Positions 8,991 through 18,339 of a stretch of DNA of 64,000 bases are shown here, one piece after another. A model generated the notes under the pieces. The model was not told the origin of the DNA. It worked only from the letters and a program-made list of their open reading frames with translations, and searched no databases. Within the stretch, counting starts at the first letter, position 1. Each line of letters opens with the position of its first letter. The stretch is from Arcobacter caeni (GTDB lineage Bacteria > Campylobacterota > Campylobacteria > Campylobacterales > Arcobacteraceae). A program made the translations under genes and the position numbers. The stretch is from contig NZ_MUXE01000012.1 in the NCBI RefSeq assembly GCF_003063245.1, positions 22,394 to 86,393 of the forward strand, read 5' to 3'.

Positions 8991-10340
8991 TTAAAATAGT
9001 TCTATCATTTTAGAGACTTCATCAACAGCATAAGTCTTAATATCAAGTTTTAAATTTGTTTTTTGAGCAATTACAGCTTTTTTCATACCTTGTGCTTGTG
9101 CTTCTTTTAGTCTTAAATCAATAGAATAAACATCTTTTATTTCGCCAGTTAATGAAACTTCTCCAATAAAAGCAGACTCTTTTGAAATAGGTCTATCTCT
9201 ATAAGATGAAATAATCGCAGCAATTACAGCTAAATCCGCTGAACTCTCTTTGATTTTTATTCCACCACTTATATTTATAAAAACATCATAATTATTTAAT
9301 GGTAAATCTATTTTTTTCTCTAAAAGTGCCAAAAGCATTGTAAGTCTATTTGCATCAAAACCAGTGGCACTTCTTTTTGGATTTGGATAAGTGCTTTCAG
9401 TTACAAGTGCTTGAACTTCTAAGATTATAGCACGGCTTCCTTCCATAACAACTGTAAGTGCAGATCCAGCTTGTGCTTTACTTTTATCAAAAAACTTTGA
9501 AGCAATATCTTTGGCACTTATTAATCCCTCAGCCGTCATTTCAAAAATACCTATTTCACTTGTACTTCCAAATCTGTTTTTAAAACCTCGAAGCATTCGA
9601 AGTTCACGACTTGCTTCTCCCTCAAAATATAAAACCGTATCAACCATATGTTCAAGAACTCTAGGACCTGCGATACTTCCATCTTTTGTAATATGTCCAA
9701 TAATAAACATAGCAATATCTGATTCTTTTGCTTTTCTCATTAGTTCAAAAGTAATTTCACGCACTTGTGAAACGCTTCCTGGTGCTGAACTTAAATTTGA
9801 TGAATAAATAGTTTGAATCGAATCTATGATTACAACTTCATAATCTTTTCTTAAAAGTTCATCTTGAATTTCTTCCAGTTTTATTTCACTTAATAAATAT
9901 AAACTATCGTGATTTGCATCAAGTCTATTTGCTCGCAGTTTTATTTGTCCAGCACTCTCTTCACCTGATACATAAAGTACATTTTTCCCTGATTTTGCGA
10001 TACTTCCTGCAACTTTTAAAAGTAAAGTAGATTTTCCGACTCCTGGACTTCCACCAATTAAAGTTAAACTTCCAGGAACAATTCCACCACCTAAAACTAA
10101 ATCAAACTCATCATTAAAAGATGAAAATCTAGTTACATTGTCTTGTAATATTTGAGTGATTGGAACTGCTTTTGAAGTAGTATTTATAATTTTTGAGCTA
10201 TGTTTTAAAACTTCTTGTTGTTCTTGGTTTAGTTCAATAAATGAATCCCATGATCCACAACTTGGGCATTTTCCAAGCCATTTTGTGGCTTGTTCTCCAC
10301 AATGTTGACACTCAAAAAGTGATATTTTCTTTTTTGCCAT
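8991..10340 (-). CDS. radA: DNA repair ATPase RadA (Sms)
   Basis: A RecA-like helicase acting in recombination branch migration. It has an N-terminal C4 zinc finger (Cys11, Cys14, Cys25, Cys28), a Walker A GGSPGVGKST at ~96-105, the RadA-specific KNRFG motif in FKNRFGSTSEIG, and a C-terminal Lon-like domain with the SADLAVIAA segment. The 449-residue length is standard. It is first of a two-gene minus-strand unit with ybeY and is divergent from the RNase H-like gene. Confidence 0.96.
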   Translation of the reverse strand: MAKKKISLFECQHCGEQATKWLGKCPSCGSWDSFIELNQEQQEVLKHSSKIINTTSKAVPITQILQDNVTRFSSFNDEFDLVLGGGIVPGSLTLIGGSPGVGKSTLLLKVAGSIAKSGKNVLYVSGEESAGQIKLRANRLDANHDSLYLLSEIKLEEIQDELLRKDYEVVIIDSIQTIYSSNLSSAPGSVSQVREITFELMRKAKESDIAMFIIGHITKDGSIAGPRVLEHMVDTVLYFEGEASRELRMLRGFKNRFGSTSEIGIFEMTAEGLISAKDIASKFFDKSKAQAGSALTVVMEGSRAIILEVQALVTESTYPNPKRSATGFDANRLTMLLALLEKKIDLPLNNYDVFINISGGIKIKESSADLAVIAAIISSYRDRPISKESAFIGEVSLTGEIKDVYSIDLRLKEAQAQGMKKAVIAQKTNLKLDIKTYAVDEVSKMIELF

Positions 10341-10438
10341 TTTATTTCCTAGCTATTTTATGATGGAATTATAATAGTTTTTTTTATAGCCTTTCTAAAA
10401 TATGACAATTTGTAATATAAAATACAATACAATCCTTT

Positions 10439-10921
10439 ATGAAAAAAATAAAACTATTCACAGACTCAAGTGTAAATCCCCAAGAAAAGGTGGGTTTTGG
10501 AGCTTATCTAAAAATTATTGATGAAAATATCTCTTTTGAAGATATGAAAAAAAACATAAAAACCAAAAGATTTGAAGATACAAGTTCTACGAAATTGGAG
10601 CTTCAAACTTTACTTTGGGCGCTGAATGAAATAAATGACAAAAATATAATCATAGAAGTTTATACGGATTGCCAAAATATCATAGGTTTAGAAGCTAGAA
10701 GAAAAAAACTAGAAACAAATGATTATAAATCATCAAAAGCAAAATTAATGAATAATCATGAGTTATATAGGCTATTTTTTAAAAAATTAGATGAATTAAA
10801 TCTAACTTTTATAAAAGTAAAAGGGCATAAAAAAAACAGTTTAAAAAATCATATTGATGATATTTTTAATCTTGTAGATAAAGCCTCAAGAAGTGCATTG
10901 AGAGAAAATATGCTTATTTAA
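10439..10921 (+). CDS. RNase H-fold protein (ribonuclease HI family)
   Basis: A 160-residue protein of the RNase H superfamily that would cleave RNA in RNA/DNA hybrids. The four acidic positions of a DEDD site can be placed: Asp9 in LFTDSS, Glu54 in STKLELQ, Asp77 in VYTDCQNI and Asp147 in LVDKASR. The KVKGH segment near 126-130 matches the loop before the final helix. It is more divergent than RnhA, so it may be a second-line RNase H. It stands alone between a divergent radA and a downstream esterase gene 58 bases away. Confidence 0.75.
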   Translation: MKKIKLFTDSSVNPQEKVGFGAYLKIIDENISFEDMKKNIKTKRFEDTSSTKLELQTLLWALNEINDKNIIIEVYTDCQNIIGLEARRKKLETNDYKSSKAKLMNNHELYRLFFKKLDELNLTFIKVKGHKKNSLKNHIDDIFNLVDKASRSALRENMLI

Positions 10922-10979
10922 AATAAATAATTGTACTATTAAACAATCAAATAACAACAAAAAATGGGAAAAAAATAAA

Positions 10980-11543
10980 ATGATAATATATATTCACGGA
11001 TTTGCAAGTAGTGGTTTTGGTTCTAAACCACAAAAATTTAAAGAGTATTTTGAAGATGAGATAATGACACTTTCACTTCCAACAATTCCAAATCTAGCTA
11101 TTGATACATTGGAGCAAATAATAGAAGCTTTTTTAAGTAAAGAAGAAGATGTTTTTTTAGTAGGTTCATCTCTTGGTGGTTTTTATGCTTTGTTTTTAGC
11201 AAATAAATATGATTTAAAAGCAGTTTTAATAAATCCAGCCATAAATCCTTGGGGAAGTTTGGATAGATATGATGGTGTTGATTTTGTGACAAATTTTTAT
11301 GATAATTCAAGATTTGAGTTTACAAAAGGACATATAAAATCACTAAAAAATTATGAAGTTGATTTTTTAAAAAATCCACAAAATTTCATAACACTTTTAC
11401 AAGAAGAGGACGAAGTTTTAGATTTTAGTGAAGCTGCTTTAAAACTAGAAGATACTGAACTTATAATAGAAGAGGGTGGAACTCACTCTTTTGATGGAAT
11501 TGAGCGATATTTTAGGAAGATAAATAGCTTTTTTTATAATTAA
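10980..11543 (+). CDS. YqiA/YcfP-type alpha/beta-hydrolase (esterase)
   Basis: A small cytoplasmic alpha/beta-hydrolase of 187 residues. It begins with the oxyanion loop YIHGFASS, carries the nucleophile elbow GSSLGG with Ser64, and ends with the catalytic-histidine region GGTHSFDG. The compact length and absence of a signal place it with the YqiA/YcfP esterases. The physiological substrate is unknown. A TATAAT box lies just downstream for the following gene, so it is probably not part of the autotransporter operon. Confidence 0.82.
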   Translation: MIIYIHGFASSGFGSKPQKFKEYFEDEIMTLSLPTIPNLAIDTLEQIIEAFLSKEEDVFLVGSSLGGFYALFLANKYDLKAVLINPAINPWGSLDRYDGVDFVTNFYDNSRFEFTKGHIKSLKNYEVDFLKNPQNFITLLQEEDEVLDFSEAALKLEDTELIIEEGGTHSFDGIERYFRKINSFFYN

Positions 11544-11569
11544 ATCAGCTATTTTTTGGGTTTCTTGGG

Positions 11570-11608
11570 TATAATAAATACAATTAAGATGTATAAAAAA
11601 CTAAGGAG
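11570..11608 (+). promoter_or_regulatory. Promoter -10 and Shine-Dalgarno for the autotransporter
   Basis: TATAAT at 11570-11575 would start transcription near 11582. AAGGAG at 11603-11608 follows, 10 bases before the ATG at 11619. This placement argues against the upstream TTG at 11556, which would lie before the transcript start. Confidence 0.55.
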
Positions 11609-11618
11609 AACTCTAGGA

Positions 11619-14600
11619 ATGAATTCATTCAGAGTTATGAATACGAGATTTCGTATTTTAAAAGGTGGAAAAATAGGGTTATCATTTAGTATTGCCTTAA
11701 TAGGTGGACTGATGATGCTTTCTAGTACAAAAGCTTACTCTCAAACTTATTTTGATGGAGTAACTGATACCATTTATAGCTCAGGTGATATTTCTGTCAC
11801 AGCGAAATCTGATACAGGTATCTCATCTGTAAATTATTCTAGTATTCAGCCATCAACAGACATAATTTTTCAACCAGAAAGAGTAGTATCCTCTTATAAA
11901 GGTGTTATGGATTATGAAGTTACAGGAACTTCACCTAATCAATCAATTAATTTAGCAGGTAGTAATGGAACAAATAATGGGAGTTTTAATTCTATAGCTA
12001 ATGGAAATTATACTTATACAGGTGATGATGGTTATGGTCATCTTGTGCCAATAACAGCCACAAATTACGATAGAGCTTATTATGATGTATTTACTCCTAG
12101 TAAAATTTTTACAATTACATTAGATTCAGGAGCTGAAGCTAAAAATATTTCTAAAAATAACTCAGTTTATTACTCGGTGGATAGTACGAATGGATATATA
12201 ACAAATAATGATTCTTATACAGCTAACTTGATATTTAGTGGTTCAAATACTATTTGGGGAAATACAGATATTGAAAATGGAAATATCCAATTAAATGGTA
12301 ATATAATTTTTAAAGGAACAGTAAAAGCTGGTTCTCTAGATGTAAATGCAGGAATAACTAACTTTGAAGATAATTTAACAGCAACAACAACTACAATAAC
12401 AACAGGAATTGCTAATTTTAATACACTTAGAGGAACCACGAATTCAAATATAGTTTTTAGTGGAGCAGGAACAGCAAATTTATATGGTAATTTAACGGGA
12501 TCTATATCAGGAGCAGGAACATTAACAACAACCGGAGCTACTAATCAAACAATCACAGGAGCGGTTGGGAATATAGGTAATTTAAATGTATCAAATATAG
12601 GATTTACTACAACAGTAGCTGGAAATGTAAATGCAGCTAATACAAAAATAGATTCAACTCTAATAATGACAGATGGTTCAAATGTAACTTCAACTATTAC
12701 AGGAACAGGGACTTTAACACTAGCTGGGAATTCAACAGTAACCGGAACAGTTGGGAATTCAACAACTAGTTTAGGGAGTATAAATGCAAATGGAGCAAGT
12801 GATAAAACTGTAATATTTAAAAATGATGTTTATGCTATAAATACAAATATTGGAGCAGGAACAGTAGATATAAAAGGTAATTTAACGGGATCTATATCAG
12901 GAGCAGGAACATTAACAACAACCGGAGCTACTAATCAAACAATCACAGGAGCGGTTGGGAATATAGGTAATTTAAATGTATCAAATACAGGATTTACTAC
13001 AACAGTAGCTGGAAATGTAAACGCAGCTAATACAAAAATAGATTCAACTCTAATAATGACAGATGGTTCAAATGTAACTTCAACTATTACAGGAACAGGG
13101 AATTTAACACTAGATGGGAATTCAACAGTAACCGGAACAGTTGGGAATTCAACAACTAGTTTAGGGAGTATAAATGCAAATGGAGCAAGTGATAAAACTG
13201 TAATATTTAAAAATGATGTTTATGCTATAAATACAAATATTGGAGCAGGAACAGTAGATTTTAATACAGCATCAGGAACAACAAATACAAATATTATATT
13301 TACAGATAAAGGAATAGCAAATTTAAATAATGGACTAACTGGAAATATTGATTTTTCAGGAAAAGATGCAACGATTAATGTGTCAAATGGAAAAGGTATT
13401 TTAGGTTCGGTTCAAACATTGGCTTTAAATAATACAGGTATTTTAAATTTCCAAGGTGATGGAACTATTACTGGTAATATTGGAAGTAGCATTACTTCTG
13501 GAATTAAAGAACTTAACATTAATACTAATAATGAACAAAATACTCCTGATGGTGTTGTAGCTGGTGTTGTTGGACTAGCAAGAGAGCTTTATACCGATGT
13601 TGTAAATCTTAAAAATAATGCTACTTTAACACTTTTAGATAATACAAATATGCTAAATTCAGGTTTAGGTTCAGATAAAATTTTTATCACTACTAATGTA
13701 ACAAATACCGGAACATTAAATTTCAAAGGAACTTCAAATATTACTGGTGAAGTTGGGCAAAGTGATAAAGTTTTATATACCATAAATGCAGGAGTAACAG
13801 GGGAAACAGTTACCTTTAATGATATGGTATATGCAACAACTTTAAAATATTCTGATGATGGAAAAGTTGTATTAAATGGTGATAATAGTTCAAATGCTTC
13901 TTCTGAGGGAATGATAGGAACTGTTGATTTTGATAATAAAGCTGGTACTTTAGCAATTGGTGATGATGTAAACTTAACAGTTGGAGCTGCTGGAACTCAA
14001 TTTATTAATGGAAATGATGCAATTTTAGAATTTGCAGGAAGCTCGATAATTACTGGGATTCTAGGTGGAAATACAGCTGGAAATTCTACTTTTAAAGAAA
14101 TTCATGCAGGAGCAGATGGAAAAACAGTTACTTTTAAAAATAATGTTTATGTGAAAGAAAGTACATTACATGTAAGTGGGAAAGGTACTGTTAATTTTCA
14201 AGGAAACCTAATAGGTAGTTTAATATATGATGATGATGGTGTTGCGAATGTATCTGATGGTAAAAATATAGTTGTTTCAAGTAGCGTTCTTGTTGCCGTT
14301 ACCACTGCAACTACTGATACCGGTTCTTTAAATTTCTTAGGTACAACAACACTTTATACAGATATTGGTACAAGTACAAAAAGACTTAAAAATGTGACTT
14401 TTGGATCAGCTGGTTCTGCTTCAAATTCTTATACTCAAAATTTAGATAAAAACATATATGCTCAAAATACTTATATAGGAAATGGAACAAACCAAACAAT
14501 ACTTGAAATGAATGATGATATTACTTTTGGTGGAAGTTTAACTGTAAGAGCAAATTCTGCTTTAGATGTAAGTACTCATGATATAACCGTTACAAATAAT

Positions 14601-16124
14601 TTAACATTAGCAGCTAATTCATTAACTAGATTTAAAATATACACTGATGATATAACAGCTAGTGGTTCATCTGTAGGCGCTCCCTCTGGAAGTATTACAA
14701 CTGATACTTTAACAATCGATGATAATGCAATAATTAAAGTTAATTATATAGGTACCTTATATGGTGCGGGTTCTTATAATTTAATTTTTGCAAATGGTAT
14801 TATAGGAACTTATTATGGAACAGAAGCAAATGGAAAAGTTAGTGATAATAGTATTATTGATTCAATAATAAAAGTTGATGGAAATAATCTAATTTTATTT
14901 GCAGATAGAACAGGTGGTGGAAAGTATGGTGTTGAAGATTTATATATTGAAAAATCAGGTATTGGAGAACACTATTCAAATGGAGCTTCACAAGCACTAG
15001 CTGGTTATGCTTATGATACTTTAGTAAGAGAAGGCGCATTAGGTAATATTGTAACTAGAATTGAAGAGTTAGATGGTGGATTATATTTATCATCTGAGAA
15101 AAAAGCACAAATGGTAGAAATACAAAAATTATTAGCACCTGTTGCAAATAATTCAAGTATTCAATCTTCACTTACAGCATCAACTTTAGTATCATCAACA
15201 ATCAAAGATAGAATGTCTGATATGAGATTTTCTTCAAGTACTGATTTTATTCCATATTCTGGATATTCATCAGGTACTTATACTTTAAATAATTCATTAT
15301 GGATTAAAGCAATGGGTTCAAAAGCAACTCAAAGTAAAGTTCAAGATTATGATGGATATAACTCAACTACTTTAGGTTTTGTGGCTGGAATGGACAGAAC
15401 TCTAAGAAGTGGTTCAACAATCGGATTAGCATTAGCACACGCAAATACAAAAATAAATCAAACAGATTTTAGAAGTGGAGATAGTGCAGATACTCAAAGT
15501 ATTCAATTTTCTACTTATGGATCAATGGATTTCGATGATACTTATGTAGATGGAATATTATCTTACGCAAGACATGATACTGATTCAACAAGAACAGCAA
15601 ATTCTGGTAAATTATCATCTTCATCAACGGCTGATCAAATTTCAGCAAAAGTTGAAGTAGGGCATAGAGTATACTTTGAAGATGTTGCGACATTAACTCC
15701 TTTTGTATCAGTTGAATATGGAAATTTAAACCAAAAAGGCTATACTGAAAAAGGAACTGCTTATCAAAATGATGCATTAAAAGTGGATTCTGTAAAAGTA
15801 AATAAAGGTACGCTAGGAGCTGGAGCTAAACTTTCTACAAATTTAAATATTGGAGATACTGTAATTGTTCCAGAATTTAAATTAGCAGCTTATAATGCTT
15901 TTGGTGATACAAAAGCTGACATAAAAGCTCAATATGTAGGTGGTGGAAATCAATTTGTAACACCTACACAAGACTTGAATAAAACAATGTTTAATGCAGG
16001 ACTTGGAGTTAAAACAACACTTAGTGAATCTACAAGTTTAATGATAGGTGTTGATTATGATAGAAGTAAAGATGGAAATTTCCAAGGATATTCAGGAAAT
16101 GTTTCATTTAGACTTAATTTCTAA
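11619..16124 (+). CDS. Large autotransporter with internal 130-residue tandem repeat
   Basis: A type Va secreted protein of about 1501 residues from ATG 11619; the frame is open back to a TTG at 11556. The N-terminus is an extended autotransporter signal (MNSFRVMNTRFRILKGGKIG, then a hydrophobic core ending near KAYSQ). The Gly/Thr/Asn/Ser-rich passenger is full of short beta-helix-like repeats such as TGSISGAGTLTTTGATNQTI. The last ~270 residues are an autotransporter beta-barrel ending in the assembly signal SFRLNF with a terminal Phe. Two consecutive passenger repeats are almost identical at DNA level. The role is probably surface adhesion; no protease triad is visible. PpiC-like and lipoprotein genes follow at 22 and 2 bases. 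Confidence 0.93.
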   Translation: MNSFRVMNTRFRILKGGKIGLSFSIALIGGLMMLSSTKAYSQTYFDGVTDTIYSSGDISVTAKSDTGISSVNYSSIQPSTDIIFQPERVVSSYKGVMDYEVTGTSPNQSINLAGSNGTNNGSFNSIANGNYTYTGDDGYGHLVPITATNYDRAYYDVFTPSKIFTITLDSGAEAKNISKNNSVYYSVDSTNGYITNNDSYTANLIFSGSNTIWGNTDIENGNIQLNGNIIFKGTVKAGSLDVNAGITNFEDNLTATTTTITTGIANFNTLRGTTNSNIVFSGAGTANLYGNLTGSISGAGTLTTTGATNQTITGAVGNIGNLNVSNIGFTTTVAGNVNAANTKIDSTLIMTDGSNVTSTITGTGTLTLAGNSTVTGTVGNSTTSLGSINANGASDKTVIFKNDVYAINTNIGAGTVDIKGNLTGSISGAGTLTTTGATNQTITGAVGNIGNLNVSNTGFTTTVAGNVNAANTKIDSTLIMTDGSNVTSTITGTGNLTLDGNSTVTGTVGNSTTSLGSINANGASDKTVIFKNDVYAINTNIGAGTVDFNTASGTTNTNIIFTDKGIANLNNGLTGNIDFSGKDATINVSNGKGILGSVQTLALNNTGILNFQGDGTITGNIGSSITSGIKELNINTNNEQNTPDGVVAGVVGLARELYTDVVNLKNNATLTLLDNTNMLNSGLGSDKIFITTNVTNTGTLNFKGTSNITGEVGQSDKVLYTINAGVTGETVTFNDMVYATTLKYSDDGKVVLNGDNSSNASSEGMIGTVDFDNKAGTLAIGDDVNLTVGAAGTQFINGNDAILEFAGSSIITGILGGNTAGNSTFKEIHAGADGKTVTFKNNVYVKESTLHVSGKGTVNFQGNLIGSLIYDDDGVANVSDGKNIVVSSSVLVAVTTATTDTGSLNFLGTTTLYTDIGTSTKRLKNVTFGSAGSASNSYTQNLDKNIYAQNTYIGNGTNQTILEMNDDITFGGSLTVRANSALDVSTHDITVTNNLTLAANSLTRFKIYTDDITASGSSVGAPSGSITTDTLTIDDNAIIKVNYIGTLYGAGSYNLIFANGIIGTYYGTEANGKVSDNSIIDSIIKVDGNNLILFADRTGGGKYGVEDLYIEKSGIGEHYSNGASQALAGYAYDTLVREGALGNIVTRIEELDGGLYLSSEKKAQMVEIQKLLAPVANNSSIQSSLTASTLVSSTIKDRMSDMRFSSSTDFIPYSGYSSGTYTLNNSLWIKAMGSKATQSKVQDYDGYNSTTLGFVAGMDRTLRSGSTIGLALAHANTKINQTDFRSGDSADTQSIQFSTYGSMDFDDTYVDGILSYARHDTDSTRTANSGKLSSSSTADQISAKVEVGHRVYFEDVATLTPFVSVEYGNLNQKGYTEKGTAYQNDALKVDSVKVNKGTLGAGAKLSTNLNIGDTVIVPEFKLAAYNAFGDTKADIKAQYVGGGNQFVTPTQDLNKTMFNAGLGVKTTLSESTSLMIGVDYDRSKDGNFQGYSGNVSFRLNF
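12486..13259 (+). repeat. Near-identical 390-bp tandem duplication inside the autotransporter gene
   Basis: The sequence starting GGTAATTTAACGGG at 12486 recurs at 12876, a period of exactly 390 bases (130 codons, in frame). The match runs about 384 bases with only a handful of substitutions, for example near 12598/12988, 12630/13020 and 12711-12723/13101-13113. Such a recent copy can expand or collapse by recombination without breaking the frame. Confidence 0.92.
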
Positions 16125-16146
16125 TTTTTATATTTAAAGGAAAAAG

Positions 16147-16878
16147 ATGAAAAAATTTACAGCATTACTTTTATGTAGTATTTTATTTAATATTAATTTA
16201 TTCTCAGATGAGAAAGAAGTAGCTTCTTATACAGCCCAAAAGCATAAAGTTGATTTTTATAAACAAGAAGCAAAAGTAAAAGAAGCTTTAGTAAAAGAGT
16301 ATGATACAGTTGTTAAATTATCTCAGAATTTAGAAAAAGATATAATGAAAAATGATATTAATTTAAGAACTGCAAAAAATATTCTTACAGTTGATATTTG
16401 GAGTGAAAAGTTTTTAAGAAGTTATGTTCCAACTGATATGGAGTTAAAAGAGTTATTTAAAGCAGAAAAACCAAGAGTTGTAGCTAAATATGAATTACGA
16501 AATATTCTAGTAACTTATGAAGAAAATGCAGATAAAATTATTGCGGCTTTAAATAAATCAAAAACTAAAAAAGACAAACAAGAATCTTTTATAAAATATG
16601 TAAAATCAGTTTCAAATGATTTAGCTTCAAAACAAAAAGATGGTTTAACAGATTTAGTTGATGTAAATAAACTAAATATTGAAATTAAAACAGCTTTAAA
16701 AGATAAGAATGAAGGTGATATTGTTAAAGTAAATTTAAAAGATGTTGGTACTCAAATTATTTTCATTGAAAAATTTATTCCTGAAAAAGATGCAAGTTAT
16801 GAAGAATCTGAAGACGCATTAATCAATCTTGCAAAAAGAAAAGCATTAGCAAAAGAGATGGATATTTTATTAAAATAA
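16147..16878 (+). CDS. Periplasmic PpiC/SurA-like parvulin protein
   Basis: 243 residues with a signal peptide (about 1-20, ending near NLFSD). A helical region (~25-105) is followed by a parvulin-like section. The pattern YELRNILVTYEENADKI, then a KDGLTDLVD segment and NEGDIVKVNLK, with a C-terminal IIFIEKF strand, follows the order of a parvulin fold. It is divergent, so catalytic activity is uncertain and a chaperone role may dominate. The gene starts 22 bases after the autotransporter stop, which suggests it escorts that passenger or barrel through the periplasm. That link is inferred from position. Confidence 0.65.
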   Translation: MKKFTALLLCSILFNINLFSDEKEVASYTAQKHKVDFYKQEAKVKEALVKEYDTVVKLSQNLEKDIMKNDINLRTAKNILTVDIWSEKFLRSYVPTDMELKELFKAEKPRVVAKYELRNILVTYEENADKIIAALNKSKTKKDKQESFIKYVKSVSNDLASKQKDGLTDLVDVNKLNIEIKTALKDKNEGDIVKVNLKDVGTQIIFIEKFIPEKDASYEESEDALINLAKRKALAKEMDILLK

Positions 16879-16880
16879 CA

Positions 16881-17708
16881 ATGAAAAATTATCTTTTTTA
16901 TTTTTTACCAATCTTTATTTTCACGGGATGTTTAAGCACAATCCCAACTTTACAAGAAAGAAAAGAGTCTTTATTTGCCCTTTCAAATAAAGACTTTAGA
17001 CAAGTAAATATACAAACCTCTTCTTTTACTTTATTTTCTTTACAAAAAACTTCTACTAATTGCAAAAATAAAGACTTAAAAGTTTATATAGAAGGTGATG
17101 GATTATCTTGGATTACAAGAACTACAATCTCTGCTAATCCCACACCAATAACTCCCACTGCGTTAGAACTTATGAATCAAGATACAAGTGAATGTAAAGT
17201 TTATCTAGCAAGACCTTGTCAATATATAAACTCAAATGAATGTAGCAAGAAATATTGGACAAGCAATCGATTTGATGAAAAAGTTATAAAAAGTTTTGAT
17301 GATGCTTTGAATAATTTAAAAAATAGTTATCAAAATAAAAACTTTACATTAATTGGATATTCAGGTGGTGCTGCCATTGTAGCATTAGCAGCTTCTAAAA
17401 GAAAAGATGTAAATATGCTAATTACCGTAGCTGGGAATCTTGATACGCTAAAATGGACAACAATACATAATATATCAAGATTAGATGAATCACTAAATCC
17501 AGCAGATTATACAAAAGAGCTTGAAAATATTAAACAATATCATTTAATTGGAAAAGAAGATGAGGTTATTCCTAAAGAGGTATTTTTATCTTATTTATCA
17601 AAGTTTGAAAATAAAAATAATATCACTTATAAATATTATGATGCAACGCATAATTGTTGTTGGAAAGAACCATATAAAAAGTTTTTGGAAGAGTTAAATA
17701 TAAAATAA
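16881..17708 (+). CDS. Lipoprotein with alpha/beta-hydrolase fold
   Basis: A 275-residue lipoprotein. The lipobox FTGC puts the acylated cysteine at residue 17, so the protein is membrane anchored in the periplasm. The nucleophile elbow GYSGGAA near 160 and a late histidine in DATHNCCW support a serine hydrolase, with the aspartate probably in the GKEDEVI segment. Cysteine pairs in the mature part could form disulfides. It follows the PpiC-like gene by two bases and ends the autotransporter operon. The substrate is unknown; a role in processing or displaying the autotransporter is only suggested by the operon. Confidence 0.72.
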   Translation: MKNYLFYFLPIFIFTGCLSTIPTLQERKESLFALSNKDFRQVNIQTSSFTLFSLQKTSTNCKNKDLKVYIEGDGLSWITRTTISANPTPITPTALELMNQDTSECKVYLARPCQYINSNECSKKYWTSNRFDEKVIKSFDDALNNLKNSYQNKNFTLIGYSGGAAIVALAASKRKDVNMLITVAGNLDTLKWTTIHNISRLDESLNPADYTKELENIKQYHLIGKEDEVIPKEVFLSYLSKFENKNNITYKYYDATHNCCWKEPYKKFLEELNIK

Positions 17709-17730
17709 TAAGAGGTTTAAAAACCTCTTA
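17709..17730. terminator. Hairpin at the convergent ends of the lipoprotein hydrolase and TonB-like genes
   Basis: Perfect 10-base arms TAAGAGGTTT / AAACCTCTTA with a two-base loop. It overlaps the TonB-like stop codon and is flanked by A/T-rich tracts, so it could end transcripts from both directions. Confidence 0.65.
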
Positions 17731-18324
17731 AAATACTATTTCCATTCTAAAATATCTAGGAAAACTCTCTTTTAAAGAATTATCAATTTTAACAGGAAAA
17801 GCTTCTTTTATTGAAGATCTAAATAGTTCAAAATAATCTTTATCACCTTTTATAGAACTTAATTGCTCATACCCACCATCTTTTAAAATAGTCAGTCTAA
17901 ACTCAATATGTTCACCTATTTTTATTTTATTTTTATCTACATTCTTATCTATATTTTTATAGATTTTTTCTTTTATAGTTTTATAAAATAACTCAACTTT
18001 TTCTTTTGGATCAGTTATTTCAGATGTAGATATTTTTTCTTCAATCACTGTATTAACTTTTGTTTCAACAGGATTTTCTGTTTTTGGAGTTTCTACTTGT
18101 GGAATCTCAGTTTTTGGAGTTTCAACTGGAATTGTAACAGCTGGTGTTGGTATAATTTCTTTTATAGTAGGAACTTCTACTTTTTTTTCTATTGTAGTTT
18201 TATTTTCAACTATTGCAACTTTTTCTTCAGTTGAAAAAAAGAAGCTATAAATAAAATATATTATGATTCCAAGAATAAAAAGTATAAATACATCTTCAAG
18301 AAAAGATTTGTTTTTTGCTTTCAA
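17728..18324 (-). CDS. TonB/TolA-like envelope-spanning protein
   Basis: 198 residues: a short cytoplasmic start, one membrane helix (~12-30), a Pro/Glu/Lys-rich linker (~35-100) with repeated VETPKTE-type units, and a C-terminal domain from ~105. That domain includes IGEHIEFRLTILKDGGYEQL, resembling TonB_C/TolA_C folds. This topology is typical of proteins coupling inner membrane energy to the outer membrane. No exbB or exbD neighbours are present. It lies 15 bases downstream of ftsY and is probably co-transcribed. Assignment to TonB versus TolA-like is not possible here. Confidence 0.6.
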   Translation of the reverse strand: MKAKNKSFLEDVFILFILGIIIYFIYSFFFSTEEKVAIVENKTTIEKKVEVPTIKEIIPTPAVTIPVETPKTEIPQVETPKTENPVETKVNTVIEEKISTSEITDPKEKVELFYKTIKEKIYKNIDKNVDKNKIKIGEHIEFRLTILKDGGYEQLSSIKGDKDYFELFRSSIKEAFPVKIDNSLKESFPRYFRMEIVF

Positions 18325-18339
18325 AATTAATTCCTTTTT

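Noticed and set aside
12480..13300. CRISPR-like repeat array
   Set aside because: The repeats are long, coding and in frame within the autotransporter, with no short repeat-spacer pattern.
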